Origin: Phytopseudomonas straminea | GTDB taxonomy: Bacteria > Pseudomonadota > Gammaproteobacteria > Pseudomonadales > Pseudomonadaceae | NCBI RefSeq assembly: GCF_900112645.1 | Contig: NZ_FOMO01000002.1 | Coordinates: 181,593-245,592, forward strand | Length of the DNA stretch: 64,000 nt | Reading direction: 5' to 3' | Shown here: positions 55,950 to 64,000 of the stretch, in pieces | Position numbering within the stretch: the first letter of the stretch is position 1 | Layout of the letters: each line of letters opens with the position of its first letter | Program-made: the position numbers and the translations under genes | The notes under the pieces: model-generated | Seen by the model: only the letters and a program-made list of their open reading frames with translations | The model's database searches: none | What the model was told of the DNA's origin: nothing

Positions 55950-58412
55950 TCAGAAACGCTGAGTGACGGTCGCCGTCACTGTCCGCTCCTCGCCCAGATA
56001 ACACGCCACAGCCGAGTAGCAGGACGCCACGTAGTACTCGTCGGTGAGGTTGCTGGCGGTGAGCTGCAGCGATGTTCCCTTCAAGCCGACCTGGCTCAGA
56101 TCGTAACCCACCGACGCATCGAACAGCGTATAGGACGGCACGTTGAAATCGTTCAGCTCGCTGCCCTCGCTGTGGCCGACATAGCGCGCACCGGCACCGA
56201 CGGTCAGCCCGGCCAGTGCGCCATCGCTGAAGCGGTAGTCGGCCCACAGGCTGGCCATTCGCTCGGGCGTCTGCGGCGGCGTATTGCCCTTGGCGTCCAC
56301 CACGGCGGCACCATCGTTGACGAAGTAGGATTTGCTGTAAGAAACGTCCGCGTAGGTGTAGCTGGCGATCAGTTGCAGGTTGTCGACCGGCTTGAAGCGC
56401 GCCTCCAGCTCGACGCCACGTGACCGGATGCCGCCCACGCCCTTGTAGAAGCTGTCGGTGACCAGGCTGTTTTCCTTGGCGTACAGGTTCTCCATTTCCA
56501 GGTTGAAGAACGACAGGGTGTACAGATCGTCCGTCCCCGGCGGCTGAAACTTGAGGCCGGCTTCCCACTGCTCGCCGGTGGTCGGGTCGAGGATCTGCGC
56601 ACCGCTGGAGTAATTGGAGGTCGGGTTGAACGAGGTCGAATAACTGACATAGGGCGAGAGGCCGTTATCGAATGCGTAGAGCACGCCGACGTGGCCGCTG
56701 AGCTTCTCCCCCTGGTTATCGTCCTTGCCGCTGATCTCGTCATCGATGGATACGTCGTACCAGTCCTGGCGCAGGCCGAAGGACAGGTTCCAGTTGTCGA
56801 TCTCGACCAGGTCCTGCAGGTACAGGCCGGTCTGCTTCTGCCGCCGCAGGGCATCGTTGATCGAACGCAGGGCCGTCAGGTCACCGTAATCCTGCACCGG
56901 GTCGAACACGTCGATGGGTGCGCCTGCGGTATCGCTCTGGGCGGCGATCTTGTTCTTCGAGTACTGATAATCCAGGCCCAGCACCAGGGTGTGCTGGGCT
57001 GCGCCGGTGGCGAAATCGGCCTGCAGCATGTTGTCGACGATCCAGGCGTGCAGCTGCTCCTGGCCGCCACTGTAGCCGCGGCGCAGCTGGTTGCCACTGA
57101 CGTAACCGGAACCCCAGACCTGGCTGTTCGACACCCGGGCATCCAGATAGCGGAAGTTCTGCCGCGCGCTCCAGGTGTCGTTGAAGCGATGCTCGAGTTC
57201 ATAACCGAGCATCTGCTGGGTGCGGGTGAACTCGTCGAGCGCCGGGTCGCCCTCGAAGAAGCTGCTCGAGATACGCCGCCCATCACGTTTGTGCACGGTA
57301 CCGGAGGCCGGCAGGCTGCCGTGATAGCCGCCGTTGGGGTCGTCCTGCAGATAGGCGTAGAGCGTCATGAAGGTGTCGTCACTGAGGTTCAACGCCAGGC
57401 TGGGCATCAGCGCATAGCGCGTCTCGGTGACGTGATCGGCCTGGGCATCGGCGTCCTTGGCGAGGCCGACCACCCGGTAGGCGACGTTCTCGCTCAAGGG
57501 CCCGGTGACGTCGAAGCCCAGAGACTTGCGGGCGTTGTTGCCATAGGACAGGTCGACCCGGCCGGACTGGGTGAAATCCGGTCGCTTGGTGCTGATGGCC
57601 GCCAAGCCGCCCGGGTTGCTGCGCCCGTAGAGCACCGAAGAAGGCCCCTTGAGAATGTCGATGCGCTCGATGAAGTACGGGTCGATCTGCAGGCTGCTGT
57701 AGGAGCCCGGATCCCCCATGGACTTGAGGCCATCGATGGTGATGTTGTCCACCGAGCCGTCGTTGATGCCGCGAATCGCCAGGTAGTCGTAACGGTGGGT
57801 GTTGCCATAGGGGTTGGTCAGCACGCCCGGGCTGTAGCGCATGGCATCGGCAGCGGTGAGCGCGCCCTGGCGCTCGATCTGCTCGCGGGTGACCACCGAT
57901 ACGCTCTGCGCGGTTTGTGCCAGCGCCTTACTGGTCTTGGTCGATACGCTGCTGTGGGTGGCGTTGTAGCCATCCATGCTGCCCAGCGCATTACCCAGCG
58001 CGAAGGCGCGCACATCGGTGCTCTCCAGCTCCAGCGAAGCGCTGCCGGTTGGCGCCGCGGCTTCCAGGGAGTAGCCGCCGCTACCATCGGCGACGACCTG
58101 CAGGCCGCTGCCCTGCAGCAGCCGCACGAAGCCCTCGTCGACACCCGCCTCGCCCTGCAGGCCCGGGCTCTGCTTGCCGGCAGTCAGCCGCGCATCGACC
58201 GACAGCAGCACGCCCGCCTCCGCCGCGAAACGGCTCAGCGCCGCCGACAGCGGCCCAGCCGGAATCTGGTAGCTGCGCGTCACCTGCTGATGGCTGCCGG
58301 CATCAATGGCCTGGGCCTGCACGAACAGCGGCGAACAGGCCGTCAGGGCCAGGGTAGCCAGGCGGATCGAACGGCGCAGAGCAAGGGGCGAAAAGCAGAG
58401 CGGTGACGACAT
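55950..58412 (-). CDS. TonB-dependent siderophore receptor with N-terminal signalling domain
   Basis: 820 residues from the ATG at 58412 (GAGGA upstream). After a signal peptide (LATLALTACSPLFVQAQA) comes the STN signalling domain (SYQIPAGPLSAALSRFAAEAGVLLSVDARL), about residues 45-115. The plug follows (SVSVVTREQIERQG, YLAIRGINDGSVDNITIDGL, ILKGPSSVLYGRSNPGGLAAISTKRP), then the barrel, ending VTATVTQRF. The STN domain passes the ligand signal to the FecR-type protein encoded upstream. Ferric-siderophore uptake is expected, siderophore unknown. Confidence 0.93.
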   Translation of the reverse strand: MSSPLCFSPLALRRSIRLATLALTACSPLFVQAQAIDAGSHQQVTRSYQIPAGPLSAALSRFAAEAGVLLSVDARLTAGKQSPGLQGEAGVDEGFVRLLQGSGLQVVADGSGGYSLEAAAPTGSASLELESTDVRAFALGNALGSMDGYNATHSSVSTKTSKALAQTAQSVSVVTREQIERQGALTAADAMRYSPGVLTNPYGNTHRYDYLAIRGINDGSVDNITIDGLKSMGDPGSYSSLQIDPYFIERIDILKGPSSVLYGRSNPGGLAAISTKRPDFTQSGRVDLSYGNNARKSLGFDVTGPLSENVAYRVVGLAKDADAQADHVTETRYALMPSLALNLSDDTFMTLYAYLQDDPNGGYHGSLPASGTVHKRDGRRISSSFFEGDPALDEFTRTQQMLGYELEHRFNDTWSARQNFRYLDARVSNSQVWGSGYVSGNQLRRGYSGGQEQLHAWIVDNMLQADFATGAAQHTLVLGLDYQYSKNKIAAQSDTAGAPIDVFDPVQDYGDLTALRSINDALRRQKQTGLYLQDLVEIDNWNLSFGLRQDWYDVSIDDEISGKDDNQGEKLSGHVGVLYAFDNGLSPYVSYSTSFNPTSNYSSGAQILDPTTGEQWEAGLKFQPPGTDDLYTLSFFNLEMENLYAKENSLVTDSFYKGVGGIRSRGVELEARFKPVDNLQLIASYTYADVSYSKSYFVNDGAAVVDAKGNTPPQTPERMASLWADYRFSDGALAGLTVGAGARYVGHSEGSELNDFNVPSYTLFDASVGYDLSQVGLKGTSLQLTASNLTDEYYVASCYSAVACYLGEERTVTATVTQRF

Positions 58413-58527
58413 GCAGCAGTCCTCGAGACATCGCCCGCGCAGGGTGCGCAAGGGCCGGATGTACTGAGGCCAGGCGAGATCGAAAAAGGGGAACCGCATT
58501 CGCAAAAATAATTTCACTGGCAGGCCA

Positions 58528-59475
58528 TCAGCCGGTCAGCGGCTCTACCGTTACCCACCAGGGCAACCGCCGATTGACGCGGATCGGCAGGCTGCCGGCC
58601 AGGGCGTCGAGAATGCGCCCGGTGTCGCCCAGCGGATAGGCGCCGACCAGGCGCAGATCGGCCACCCGCGGGTCGCAGCCCAGGTAACCGGGCACGTAGT
58701 CGGCCAGTTCGGCAATGAAATCGTCCAGGCGCCGGTCATTGGCCAGCAACACGCCGCGGCTCCAGGCCTGGCGCGCCGGGTCCGCGGGCTCGCTGGCCGA
58801 AATGTCGCTGGCGCTGAAGCGCACCTGCTGGCCGGCCTGCAATACCTGGGCGGCGCGTGCGGGCGACGGCTCGATACGCACGGCCCCGGCGAACACGCTG
58901 AGCAGGGTGAAACCCTCGCCTTCGCGCACGCTGAACCGGGTGCCGAGAGCCTGCAGCCGCCCGTGCCGGGTATCGAGCAGCAGCGGGCGCGGGTCCTTAG
59001 CGGTGTCGAGCAGCACCTCGCCCTGCAGCAGTCGCAACAAGCGGGTCGAGGCGCTGTAATCGATGTCCACGGCGGTGCGACTGCCCAGCCAGAGGTGACT
59101 GCCATCGGCCAGGCGCAGATCCCGGATTTCCCCGGTGCCGGTACGCTCGCTGGCCAGCCAGGTGCGCCAAGGCCGGCCCTGCCCGGCAGCCGCCAACAAT
59201 CCTGCGCCACCCAGCACGGCGAACAGTCCGAGCACCTGCCGCCGGCTGCGTGCAGGGCTGCGCAGGGCCTGAGCCGCGGCGCGCCGGCGGGTGTCGGCAG
59301 GCAGCCTGGCGAACTGGCTGCTGATCGCCTCGACCCGCTGCCAGGCCGCCGCATGTTCGGGGCGAGCCGCCAGCCATTGCTGCCAGACACGCTGCTGCTG
59401 GGCGCTGACTGGCGGATCGGCCAGCACCGCGAACCACTCGGCAGCCTGCTGCAAGGCAGCGTGATCAGGCGCCAC
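58528..59475 (-). CDS. FecR-type anti-sigma/signal-transfer protein
   Basis: 315 residues from a GTG. The cytoplasmic N terminus (AAEWFAVLADPPVSAQQQRVWQQWLAARPEHAAAWQRVE) is the DUF4880/FecR anti-sigma domain. One transmembrane helix follows (VLGLFAVLGGAGLLAAAG, near residue 82), then the periplasmic FecR domain (GEIRDLRLADGSHLWLGSRTAVDIDY) and a C-terminal STN-contacting region. It sits between the sigma factor (gap three bases) and the receptor, as in classical cell-surface signalling. It controls the FecI-like sigma factor. Confidence 0.93.
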   Translation of the reverse strand: MAPDHAALQQAAEWFAVLADPPVSAQQQRVWQQWLAARPEHAAAWQRVEAISSQFARLPADTRRRAAAQALRSPARSRRQVLGLFAVLGGAGLLAAAGQGRPWRTWLASERTGTGEIRDLRLADGSHLWLGSRTAVDIDYSASTRLLRLLQGEVLLDTAKDPRPLLLDTRHGRLQALGTRFSVREGEGFTLLSVFAGAVRIEPSPARAAQVLQAGQQVRFSASDISASEPADPARQAWSRGVLLANDRRLDDFIAELADYVPGYLGCDPRVADLRLVGAYPLGDTGRILDALAGSLPIRVNRRLPWWVTVEPLTG

Positions 59476-59478
59476 GGC

Positions 59479-59985
59479 TCAACCCTCGGCCAACAGCAGG
59501 CACTGCAGCATGGCCTGGGCCATGTACTTCTTGACCATGCGCTCGGACACCTGCAGGCGCGTGGCGATGGCGGCGTAGGTCAGCCCGTCGAGCTGGGAAA
59601 GCAGGAACGCCTCGCGCACCTTCGCAGGCAGGCGCAGCAACATGGCATCGATGGCCAGCAGGGTTTCGATGATCAGCTCGGTGGTTTCCGGCGACGGTGC
59701 GTGCGGTTCCGGCTGCATCGCCAGGGCTTCGAGGTAGGCGCGCTCGATCGCCTGGCGACGCCAGTGGTTGACCAGCAGCGAATGGGCGATGGTCGACAGA
59801 TAAGCCCGCGGCTCACGCAGCGACGGCACTTCGCGGTGCTTGGCGAGCAGGCGCACGAAGGTGTCCTGGGCCAGATCCGCGGCGTTTTCCGCGCAGCCCA
59901 TGCGCTTGCGCAGCCAGCCGTTCAGCCAGCCGCTGTGCTCGAGATACAGCTGCTGCAAGGACTGCTGGGGGGAAACGAACGACAT
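59479..59985 (-). CDS. FecI-type ECF sigma factor
   Basis: 168 residues from the ATG at 59985; an ATG at 59997 is possible. Region 2 is LYLEHSGWLNGWLRKRMGCAENAADLAQDTFVRLLAKHREVPSLREPRAYLSTIAHSLLVNHWRR. Region 4 is LPAKVREAFLLSQLDGLTYAAIATRLQVSERMVKKYMAQAM. Both match FecI. It would direct RNA polymerase to the receptor gene when FecR signals. A Fur-box-like sequence lies just upstream (60020-60036), consistent with iron control. Confidence 0.92.
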   Translation of the reverse strand: MSFVSPQQSLQQLYLEHSGWLNGWLRKRMGCAENAADLAQDTFVRLLAKHREVPSLREPRAYLSTIAHSLLVNHWRRQAIERAYLEALAMQPEPHAPSPETTELIIETLLAIDAMLLRLPAKVREAFLLSQLDGLTYAAIATRLQVSERMVKKYMAQAMLQCLLLAEG

Positions 59986-60019
59986 CGAGCACACCATCAC
60001 CGTGCGGAGATAAGGCACG

Positions 60020-60036
60020 AATGGTAATGCTTCTCA
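60020..60036 (-). promoter_or_regulatory. Fur box upstream of the FecI-type gene
   Basis: AATGGTAATGCTTCTCA matches 12 of 16 positions of the Fur consensus core AATGATAATCATTATC and has the common TTCTCA end. It lies about 35 bases before the sigma factor start. Repression under iron-replete conditions is expected. Confidence 0.6.
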
Positions 60037-60087
60037 GAAACAAATTACAGGTATTCTTAACTCAGCCAGAGGGCGCCCTGCTATCAA

Positions 60088-60687
60088 TCAGAGGTTGATT
60101 GGCCGGCGCCCTGCCAGAGCGTGAGCCAGCGTGCCGCCATCGACCAGCTCCAGCTCGCCACCCAGCGGCATGCCGTGGGCGATGCGCGAGGCGACCATGC
60201 CTTTGCCGGCCAGGAGTTGGGCGATGTAATGCGCGGTCGCTTCGCCTTCCACCGTCGGGTTGGTGGCCAGGATCACTTCACTGAACTGCCCCGCCTCGAT
60301 ACGCGCCAGCAGTTCGGGAATGCCGATGGCCTCCGGCCCCAGGCCGTCGAGGGGCGACAGGTGGCCCTTGAGCACGAAGTAACGCCCGCGAAAGCCGGTG
60401 TGCTCGACGGCATACACGTCCATCGGCCCCTCCACCACGCAGAGCAGGCTGTCGTCGCGGCGCGGGTCTTCACAAATCTGGCAAAGCTCGCTCTCGCTAA
60501 GGCTGCGGCACGACTTGCAGTACCCCACGCCCTCCATCGCCTGGCTCAGTGCCTGGGCCAGCCGCTGAGCACCATTGCGGTCGCGCTCGAGCAGTTGCAG
60601 CGCCATGCGCTGGGCGGTCTTCTGGCCGACACCGGGCAGGATGCGCAGCGATTCGATCAGTTGGCGGATCAGGGGGCTGAAGCTCAT
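60088..60687 (-). CDS. recR: Recombination mediator RecR
   Basis: 199 residues from the ATG at 60687 (the frame continues upstream into the repeat, but [29 protein letters not shown] is the RecR N terminus). The helix-hairpin-helix is followed by the four-cysteine zinc motif [19 protein letters not shown] and a Toprim domain ([34 protein letters not shown]). With RecF/RecO it loads RecA on gapped DNA. It is the last of dnaX-ybaB-recR, although a repeat separates it from ybaB. Confidence 0.95.
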   Translation of the reverse strand: MSFSPLIRQLIESLRILPGVGQKTAQRMALQLLERDRNGAQRLAQALSQAMEGVGYCKSCRSLSESELCQICEDPRRDDSLLCVVEGPMDVYAVEHTGFRGRYFVLKGHLSPLDGLGPEAIGIPELLARIEAGQFSEVILATNPTVEGEATAHYIAQLLAGKGMVASRIAHGMPLGGELELVDGGTLAHALAGRRPINL

Positions 60688-60730
60688 GGGGCAGTGCTCG
60701 AAGAGGGTAAGGCGTGAAGATTTAACAGGC

Positions 60731-60843
60731 CGTAGGATGGGTGAAACCCATCGACGATTGATGGGTTTCACCCATCCTACGCGGCCCGACGCATCCTACA
60801 GGGCGGGCCATACCCATATCGCGGGCATGGCCCACTCCCACAT
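60731..60843. repeat. Composite intergenic palindrome, copy 3
   Basis: CGTAGGATGGGTGAAACCCATC...GATGGGTTTCACCCATCCTACG at 60731-60781, followed by a GGGCGGGCCATACCCAT...GGGCATGGCCCACTCCCACAT unit (60801-60843). It lies between recR and ybaB, inside what is normally one operon. Confidence 0.85.
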
Positions 60844-60853
60844 GGAAGCGGCC

Positions 60854-61180
60854 TTAGAACGGCATTTTGAAGCCGGGCGGCAATTGCATGCCAGAGGTCA
60901 TGCCGGACATCTTGTCCTGGCTGTTGGCTTCGATCTTGCGTACGGCGTCATTGACGGCGGCGGCGATCAGGTCTTCGAGGATTTCCTTGTCTTCCTGCAT
61001 CAGGCTGTCGTCGAGGCTGACGCGCTTGACGTCGTGGCGACCGGTCATCACCACGCTGACCAGACCGGCACCGGATTGCCCGGTGACCTCGGCGTTGGCC
61101 AACTCTTCCTGCATCTTCTGCATCTTTTCCTGCATCTGCTGCGCCTGCTTCATCAGGCCGGCCATGCCACCTTTCATCAT
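60854..61180 (-). CDS. ybaB: YbaB/EbfC nucleoid-associated protein
   Basis: 108 residues. [61 protein letters not shown] is the YbaB pattern: an N-terminal coiled coil, then the small beta sheet. It ends [11 protein letters not shown], as typical. It binds DNA as a dimer and is generally encoded between dnaX and recR, as here. dnaX ends 17 bases upstream. Confidence 0.95.
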   Translation of the reverse strand: MMKGGMAGLMKQAQQMQEKMQKMQEELANAEVTGQSGAGLVSVVMTGRHDVKRVSLDDSLMQEDKEILEDLIAAAVNDAVRKIEANSQDKMSGMTSGMQLPPGFKMPF

Positions 61181-61197
61181 GATGTTGTCCTCGGTAG

Positions 61198-63345
61198 TCA
61201 GGGATTAACGACGTTATCGACGGGTTCGATACTGCCCGCGCGCACGGAGGCGGCGAACTGGGAAATAATTTGCTGCACCAGCGGATCGTTCTGGATCGAC
61301 GCCTCGGCTTCACGCTGGCGATTGGCGCGCTTGCGGGCGGCGGCCTGGGCCGGGGTTTCCTGCTCGGGCTTGATCAGTTCGATGCTCAGCTGCATCTCGC
61401 GGCCATGGTAGGCGTTGAGGGCATCGTTCAGGCGGCGCTGCTGGGTCGCGTTGAACAGTGCACTGTGGCCGGGGTCCAGGTGCAAGAGCCACTTGTCGCC
61501 TTCGGCGGCAATCAACGTGCAGTTGGCGGCGATGCTGCCGGTCATGCCGCTCAGGCCGAGCTTGGGGAAAATCTCCAGCCACTCGGCGGCCAGGCCCGTG
61601 GCCGGCATCGCGGCCGGCTCCGGTTCAGGCTCGGCCTGTGGCTGATCATCGCCGAGCGCATCGGCGAAATCGTAATCCAGGTTGTCGACGTCCATCGCCA
61701 CGTAGTCGTAGTCGCCGGGTGGCGGCTCGTCATCGCTGTCCGGCGGATTGAGGTCGCTGGTGTCGATCACCGGCACGTCGGCCAGTTCCGGAACGGGCAG
61801 CTCGGCGGCAGGTTCGGGCTGCGGCTCGGCTAAGGCGGCAGGCTGTTGCGGCGCGCGTGCTGCGGCGACCGGTTCGGGGGACGGCGCAGGTGCATGTTCT
61901 GGTGCTGGCGCTTCGCTGACCGGCGCTACGGGGGCCTCGGGCTCGACTGCGGCCGGCATCTCTTCCCATGGCGGCGTGACAATCGGTGCGGCGGCAACAG
62001 GTGCAGCCACTGCGGGTGCGACGACCGCAGGTGCAGGCTGCGCAGCAGGCGGCTCGACGGCGGCTGGCGCCGGCTGGCTGGGCACCGCGGGCTGGCTGGG
62101 CACCGCGGGCTGGCTTGGCGCGGCGGGTGCCTGAGGCGCAGCGCTGACAACGGCCGGCGACGCAGCAGGCGCTGCGTCGGCCACCGGGGTTACCTGGGGA
62201 TCAACCTTGGCCTGGCTGATCCCCAGTGGCTTTAGCGCCACCTTCGGGGCATCGCCCTCGCCCGCCGGCCTGAAGGCCAGCATGCGCAACAGCACCATCT
62301 CGAAACCGCTGCGCGGATCCGGCGCCAAGGGCAGGTCGCGACGGCCGATCAGGCCCATCTGGTAATAGAACTGCACGTCTTCGGCGGGCAGGGCCTGGGC
62401 CAGGCCCAGCACGCGCTCGCGGTCGCCCTGGCCGTTGTCCACCGCATCGGGCAGCGCCTGGGCAATGGCCACACGGTGCAGCACGTTGAGCATCTCGGCC
62501 AGCACGCCGCTCCAGTCCGGGCCCTGCTCGGCGAGCTGGCGCACCGCTTCGATCAGGCCGCGAGCGTCGCCTTCGATCAGCGCATGCAGCACGCCATACA
62601 CCTGGCCATGGTCGAGGGTGCCGAGCATGGAGCGCACGTCTGCCGCCAGAACCTTGCCCTCACCAAAGGCGATAGCCTGGTCGGTGAGGCTCATGGCATC
62701 GCGCATCGAACCGTCGGCGGCGCGGCCGAGCAGCCATAGGGCATCGTCCTCGAAAGGGATGTTCTCGGCGCCGAGTACGTGAGTCAGATGCTCGACCACG
62801 CGCTCGGGCGGCATGTTCTTCAGGGAGAACTGCAGGCAGCGCGACAGCACGGTGACCGGCAGCTTCTGCGGGTCGGTGGTGGCAAGCAGGAACTTGACGT
62901 GGGGCGGCGGCTCTTCGAGCGTCTTGAGCAGCGCGTTGAAGGAGCTGGTGGACAGCATGTGCACTTCGTCGATCAGGTAGACCTTGAAGCGCCCACGGCT
63001 GGGCGAGTACTGCACGTTGTCGAGCAGCTCGCGGGTGTCTTCCACCTTGGTGCGGCTGGCGGCGTCCACTTCGATGAGGTCGACGAAACGCCCCTCGTCG
63101 ATCTCCCGGCACACCGAACAGGTGCCGCAGGGCGTGGAGCTGATACCGGTTTCACAGTTCAGGCACTTGGCGATGATGCGCGCGATGGTGGTCTTGCCGA
63201 CCCCGCGGGTGCCGGTGAACAGATAGGCATGGTGCAGACGCTGGCTGTCGAGTGCGTTGATCAGCGCTTTCAGCACATGGGTCTGCCCGACCATCTCGCG
63301 AAACGACCGCGGGCGCCATTTGCGTGCAAGAACCTGATAACTCAT
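61198..63345 (-). CDS. dnaX: DNA polymerase III subunits gamma/tau DnaX
   Basis: 715 residues. Domain I has Walker [16 protein letters not shown] near residue 45, a zinc module [19 protein letters not shown], Walker [13 protein letters not shown] and the SRC motif LSRCLQFSL. Domain III follows. The long linker (about 370-560) is Ala/Pro/Val/Glu rich and contains direct repeats ([13 protein letters not shown]). Domain V at the C terminus ([21 protein letters not shown]) binds the alpha subunit. It is the clamp-loader core. I saw no A6G-type slippery heptamer for the short gamma product. Confidence 0.95.
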   Translation of the reverse strand: MSYQVLARKWRPRSFREMVGQTHVLKALINALDSQRLHHAYLFTGTRGVGKTTIARIIAKCLNCETGISSTPCGTCSVCREIDEGRFVDLIEVDAASRTKVEDTRELLDNVQYSPSRGRFKVYLIDEVHMLSTSSFNALLKTLEEPPPHVKFLLATTDPQKLPVTVLSRCLQFSLKNMPPERVVEHLTHVLGAENIPFEDDALWLLGRAADGSMRDAMSLTDQAIAFGEGKVLAADVRSMLGTLDHGQVYGVLHALIEGDARGLIEAVRQLAEQGPDWSGVLAEMLNVLHRVAIAQALPDAVDNGQGDRERVLGLAQALPAEDVQFYYQMGLIGRRDLPLAPDPRSGFEMVLLRMLAFRPAGEGDAPKVALKPLGISQAKVDPQVTPVADAAPAASPAVVSAAPQAPAAPSQPAVPSQPAVPSQPAPAAVEPPAAQPAPAVVAPAVAAPVAAAPIVTPPWEEMPAAVEPEAPVAPVSEAPAPEHAPAPSPEPVAAARAPQQPAALAEPQPEPAAELPVPELADVPVIDTSDLNPPDSDDEPPPGDYDYVAMDVDNLDYDFADALGDDQPQAEPEPEPAAMPATGLAAEWLEIFPKLGLSGMTGSIAANCTLIAAEGDKWLLHLDPGHSALFNATQQRRLNDALNAYHGREMQLSIELIKPEQETPAQAAARKRANRQREAEASIQNDPLVQQIISQFAASVRAGSIEPVDNVVNP
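62072..62119. repeat. Tandem 18-bp repeat inside the dnaX linker
   Basis: GCTGGCTGGGCACCGCGG occurs twice in tandem and a third partial unit follows (GCTGGCTTGG). It encodes repeated Pro-Ser-Gln-Pro-Ala-Val units in the DnaX linker. A slippage-prone microsatellite-like tract. Confidence 0.8.
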
Positions 63346-63930
63346 TGAAAACCGTCGCCAGAGGAAAGCAAAAGAGCGCTAATGCTAGCTCAAGTCGGCC
63401 TATCAGTGCGACGCCGATCAGCGCACAGAAAAAGATCAAATCAGGGCTGGCTAATTTTTATACAGCCGCGTATAGTCCGCCCCGTTCGTACCACGCTGCA
63501 AGTCATCCGGCCTCTGGGCCTTCCTGATGGTTTCCTGGCAATCGGCATCCAATCGATGCACGCATCTCTGCCATGACCCCCTCCGCTGACTGATCTGGCC
63601 GTCTCGCTCATGCGCTGACCTCGCCAGTCTTCCGAAGTACAGACCCGCTACAGCAAGCCGCTAGAGAACCCTCTGCATTGCCATTGTCGCGTTGAAACCA
63701 GGCTCGTCGAAATGCTCGTTTACAGCTCGTGAACGGCGCTTTCTCGCCTGTCTTCGCCTCGCAGTGGCGGCCTCGCTCAGGTTCCCAAATGGCCCGCTGG
63801 TTCACCCTAGATAGGTTGAACTTAAAAGCGCGCAGCTCGCTCCGATAACCAATCCCGTTGGCATGAGCCAATGACCGGAGCCCTATTTTTATGGCGCGAT
63901 CATGCGCCTGCAGTACAGGAACACCCGAAT
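63346..63930. other. Region upstream of dnaX without a recognised gene
   Basis: About 585 bases. Near dnaX it is AT-rich (AGCAAAAGAGCGC, GGCTAATTTTTATAC) and probably holds divergent promoters. The middle (63600-63800) is a GC-rich stretch with open frames on both strands, such as a 110-residue minus frame ending KTGEVSA, none with a convincing start or known family. No 4.5S RNA signature was seen. A further AT-rich stretch precedes the partial gene at 63931. Confidence 0.45.
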
Positions 63931-64000
63931 ATGAATACAACTCAACAAATCCAGAACGCTATCCATACCCTGTCCAACGCATTCGCCCCGTTGGCCTGCC
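63931..64000 (+). CDS. Start of a small protein cut by the window edge
   Basis: Twenty-three codons are visible, beginning MNTTQQIQNAIHTLSNAFAP, with ACAGGA about 10 bases upstream of the ATG. The AFAPL segment recalls the N terminus of the Pseudomonas DUF3509 family, but too little is present to be sure. Confidence 0.45.
   Translation, partial: MNTTQQIQNAIHTLSNAFAPLAC

Noticed and set aside
61198..63345. Programmed frameshift site in dnaX
   Set aside because: No A6G-type slippery heptamer was seen on the coding strand; a different mechanism cannot be excluded.
63346..63930. 4.5S (SRP) RNA gene expected near dnaX in some pseudomonads
   Set aside because: The conserved GGAAGG / AGCAG apical motifs and the long hairpin were not found on either strand.

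Overview
The window is GC-rich, densely coded bacterial DNA with the layout of a Pseudomonas chromosome. The signs are the dnaX-ybaB-recR block, the glgA-treZ-malQ-treY-glgX and glgE-maltokinase-glgB groups placed near ku/ligD, katE and glgP, a FecI/FecR/TonB-receptor system, an ohr/ohrR pair, and short Pseudomonas-type intergenic palindromes. I cannot name the species. I saw no rRNA, tRNA, CRISPR array, insertion sequence or prophage gene.

Layout. 1-7.8 kb: the 3' end of an outer-membrane alginate-export-type channel, two unknown proteins, a glutathione S-transferase divergent from an HxlR regulator, an SDR/hydrolase pair, a medium-chain dehydrogenase and a PcaQ-like LysR regulator. 7.8-8.46 kb: a long non-coding leader. 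8.46-19.1 kb: a tightly packed alpha-glucan/trehalose operon (glgA, treZ, malQ, treY, a DUF2934 protein, glgX). It runs with overlapping stop/start codons into a four-gene cassette of unknown product (acyl-CoA-dehydrogenase-like, PIG-L deacetylase, NodS-like methyltransferase, family-2 glycosyltransferase; 19.1-22.1 kb). 22.3-26.5 kb: a small CBS-like protein, then a coupled DUF72/EEP-phosphatase/ClsB/YbhN membrane-lipid operon. 26.6-32.8 kb: a MocR regulator, an FMN-binding regulator, two acetyltransferases, a LysE exporter, an AraC regulator and a DUF1615 lipoprotein. 33-39.3 kb: a small metal-ribbon-like protein, then glgE, maltokinase and glgB on the minus strand. 39.7-43.2 kb: ku-ligD for end joining. 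43.3-51.7 kb: small stress-type proteins, MgtC, katE, glgP and DUF2513. 51.7-55.7 kb: a lipoprotein, ohrR/ohr, and an AraC-regulated SDR/monooxygenase pair. 55.9-60 kb: a FecI-FecR-receptor iron-signalling set. 60-63.4 kb: recR, ybaB and dnaX. A partial gene starts at the right edge.

How the genes work together. GlgA would polymerise ADP-glucose. TreY/TreZ release trehalose from the linear glucan, and MalQ, GlgX and GlgP remodel or degrade it. GlgE with GlgB would build branched glucan from maltose-1-phosphate made by the maltokinase. The TreS domain that normally feeds the maltokinase, and is usually fused to it in Pseudomonas, is absent, and no glgC is present in the window. Next to these lie DNA end joining (Ku/LigD), a large catalase, cardiolipin synthesis and many small uncharacterised proteins, so the 8-51 kb stretch reads as a stationary-phase/desiccation/osmotic stress island.

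The points most worth a second look are the four-gene cassette after glgX, the stand-alone maltokinase, the long structured leader before glgA, and two families of dispersed intergenic repeats.
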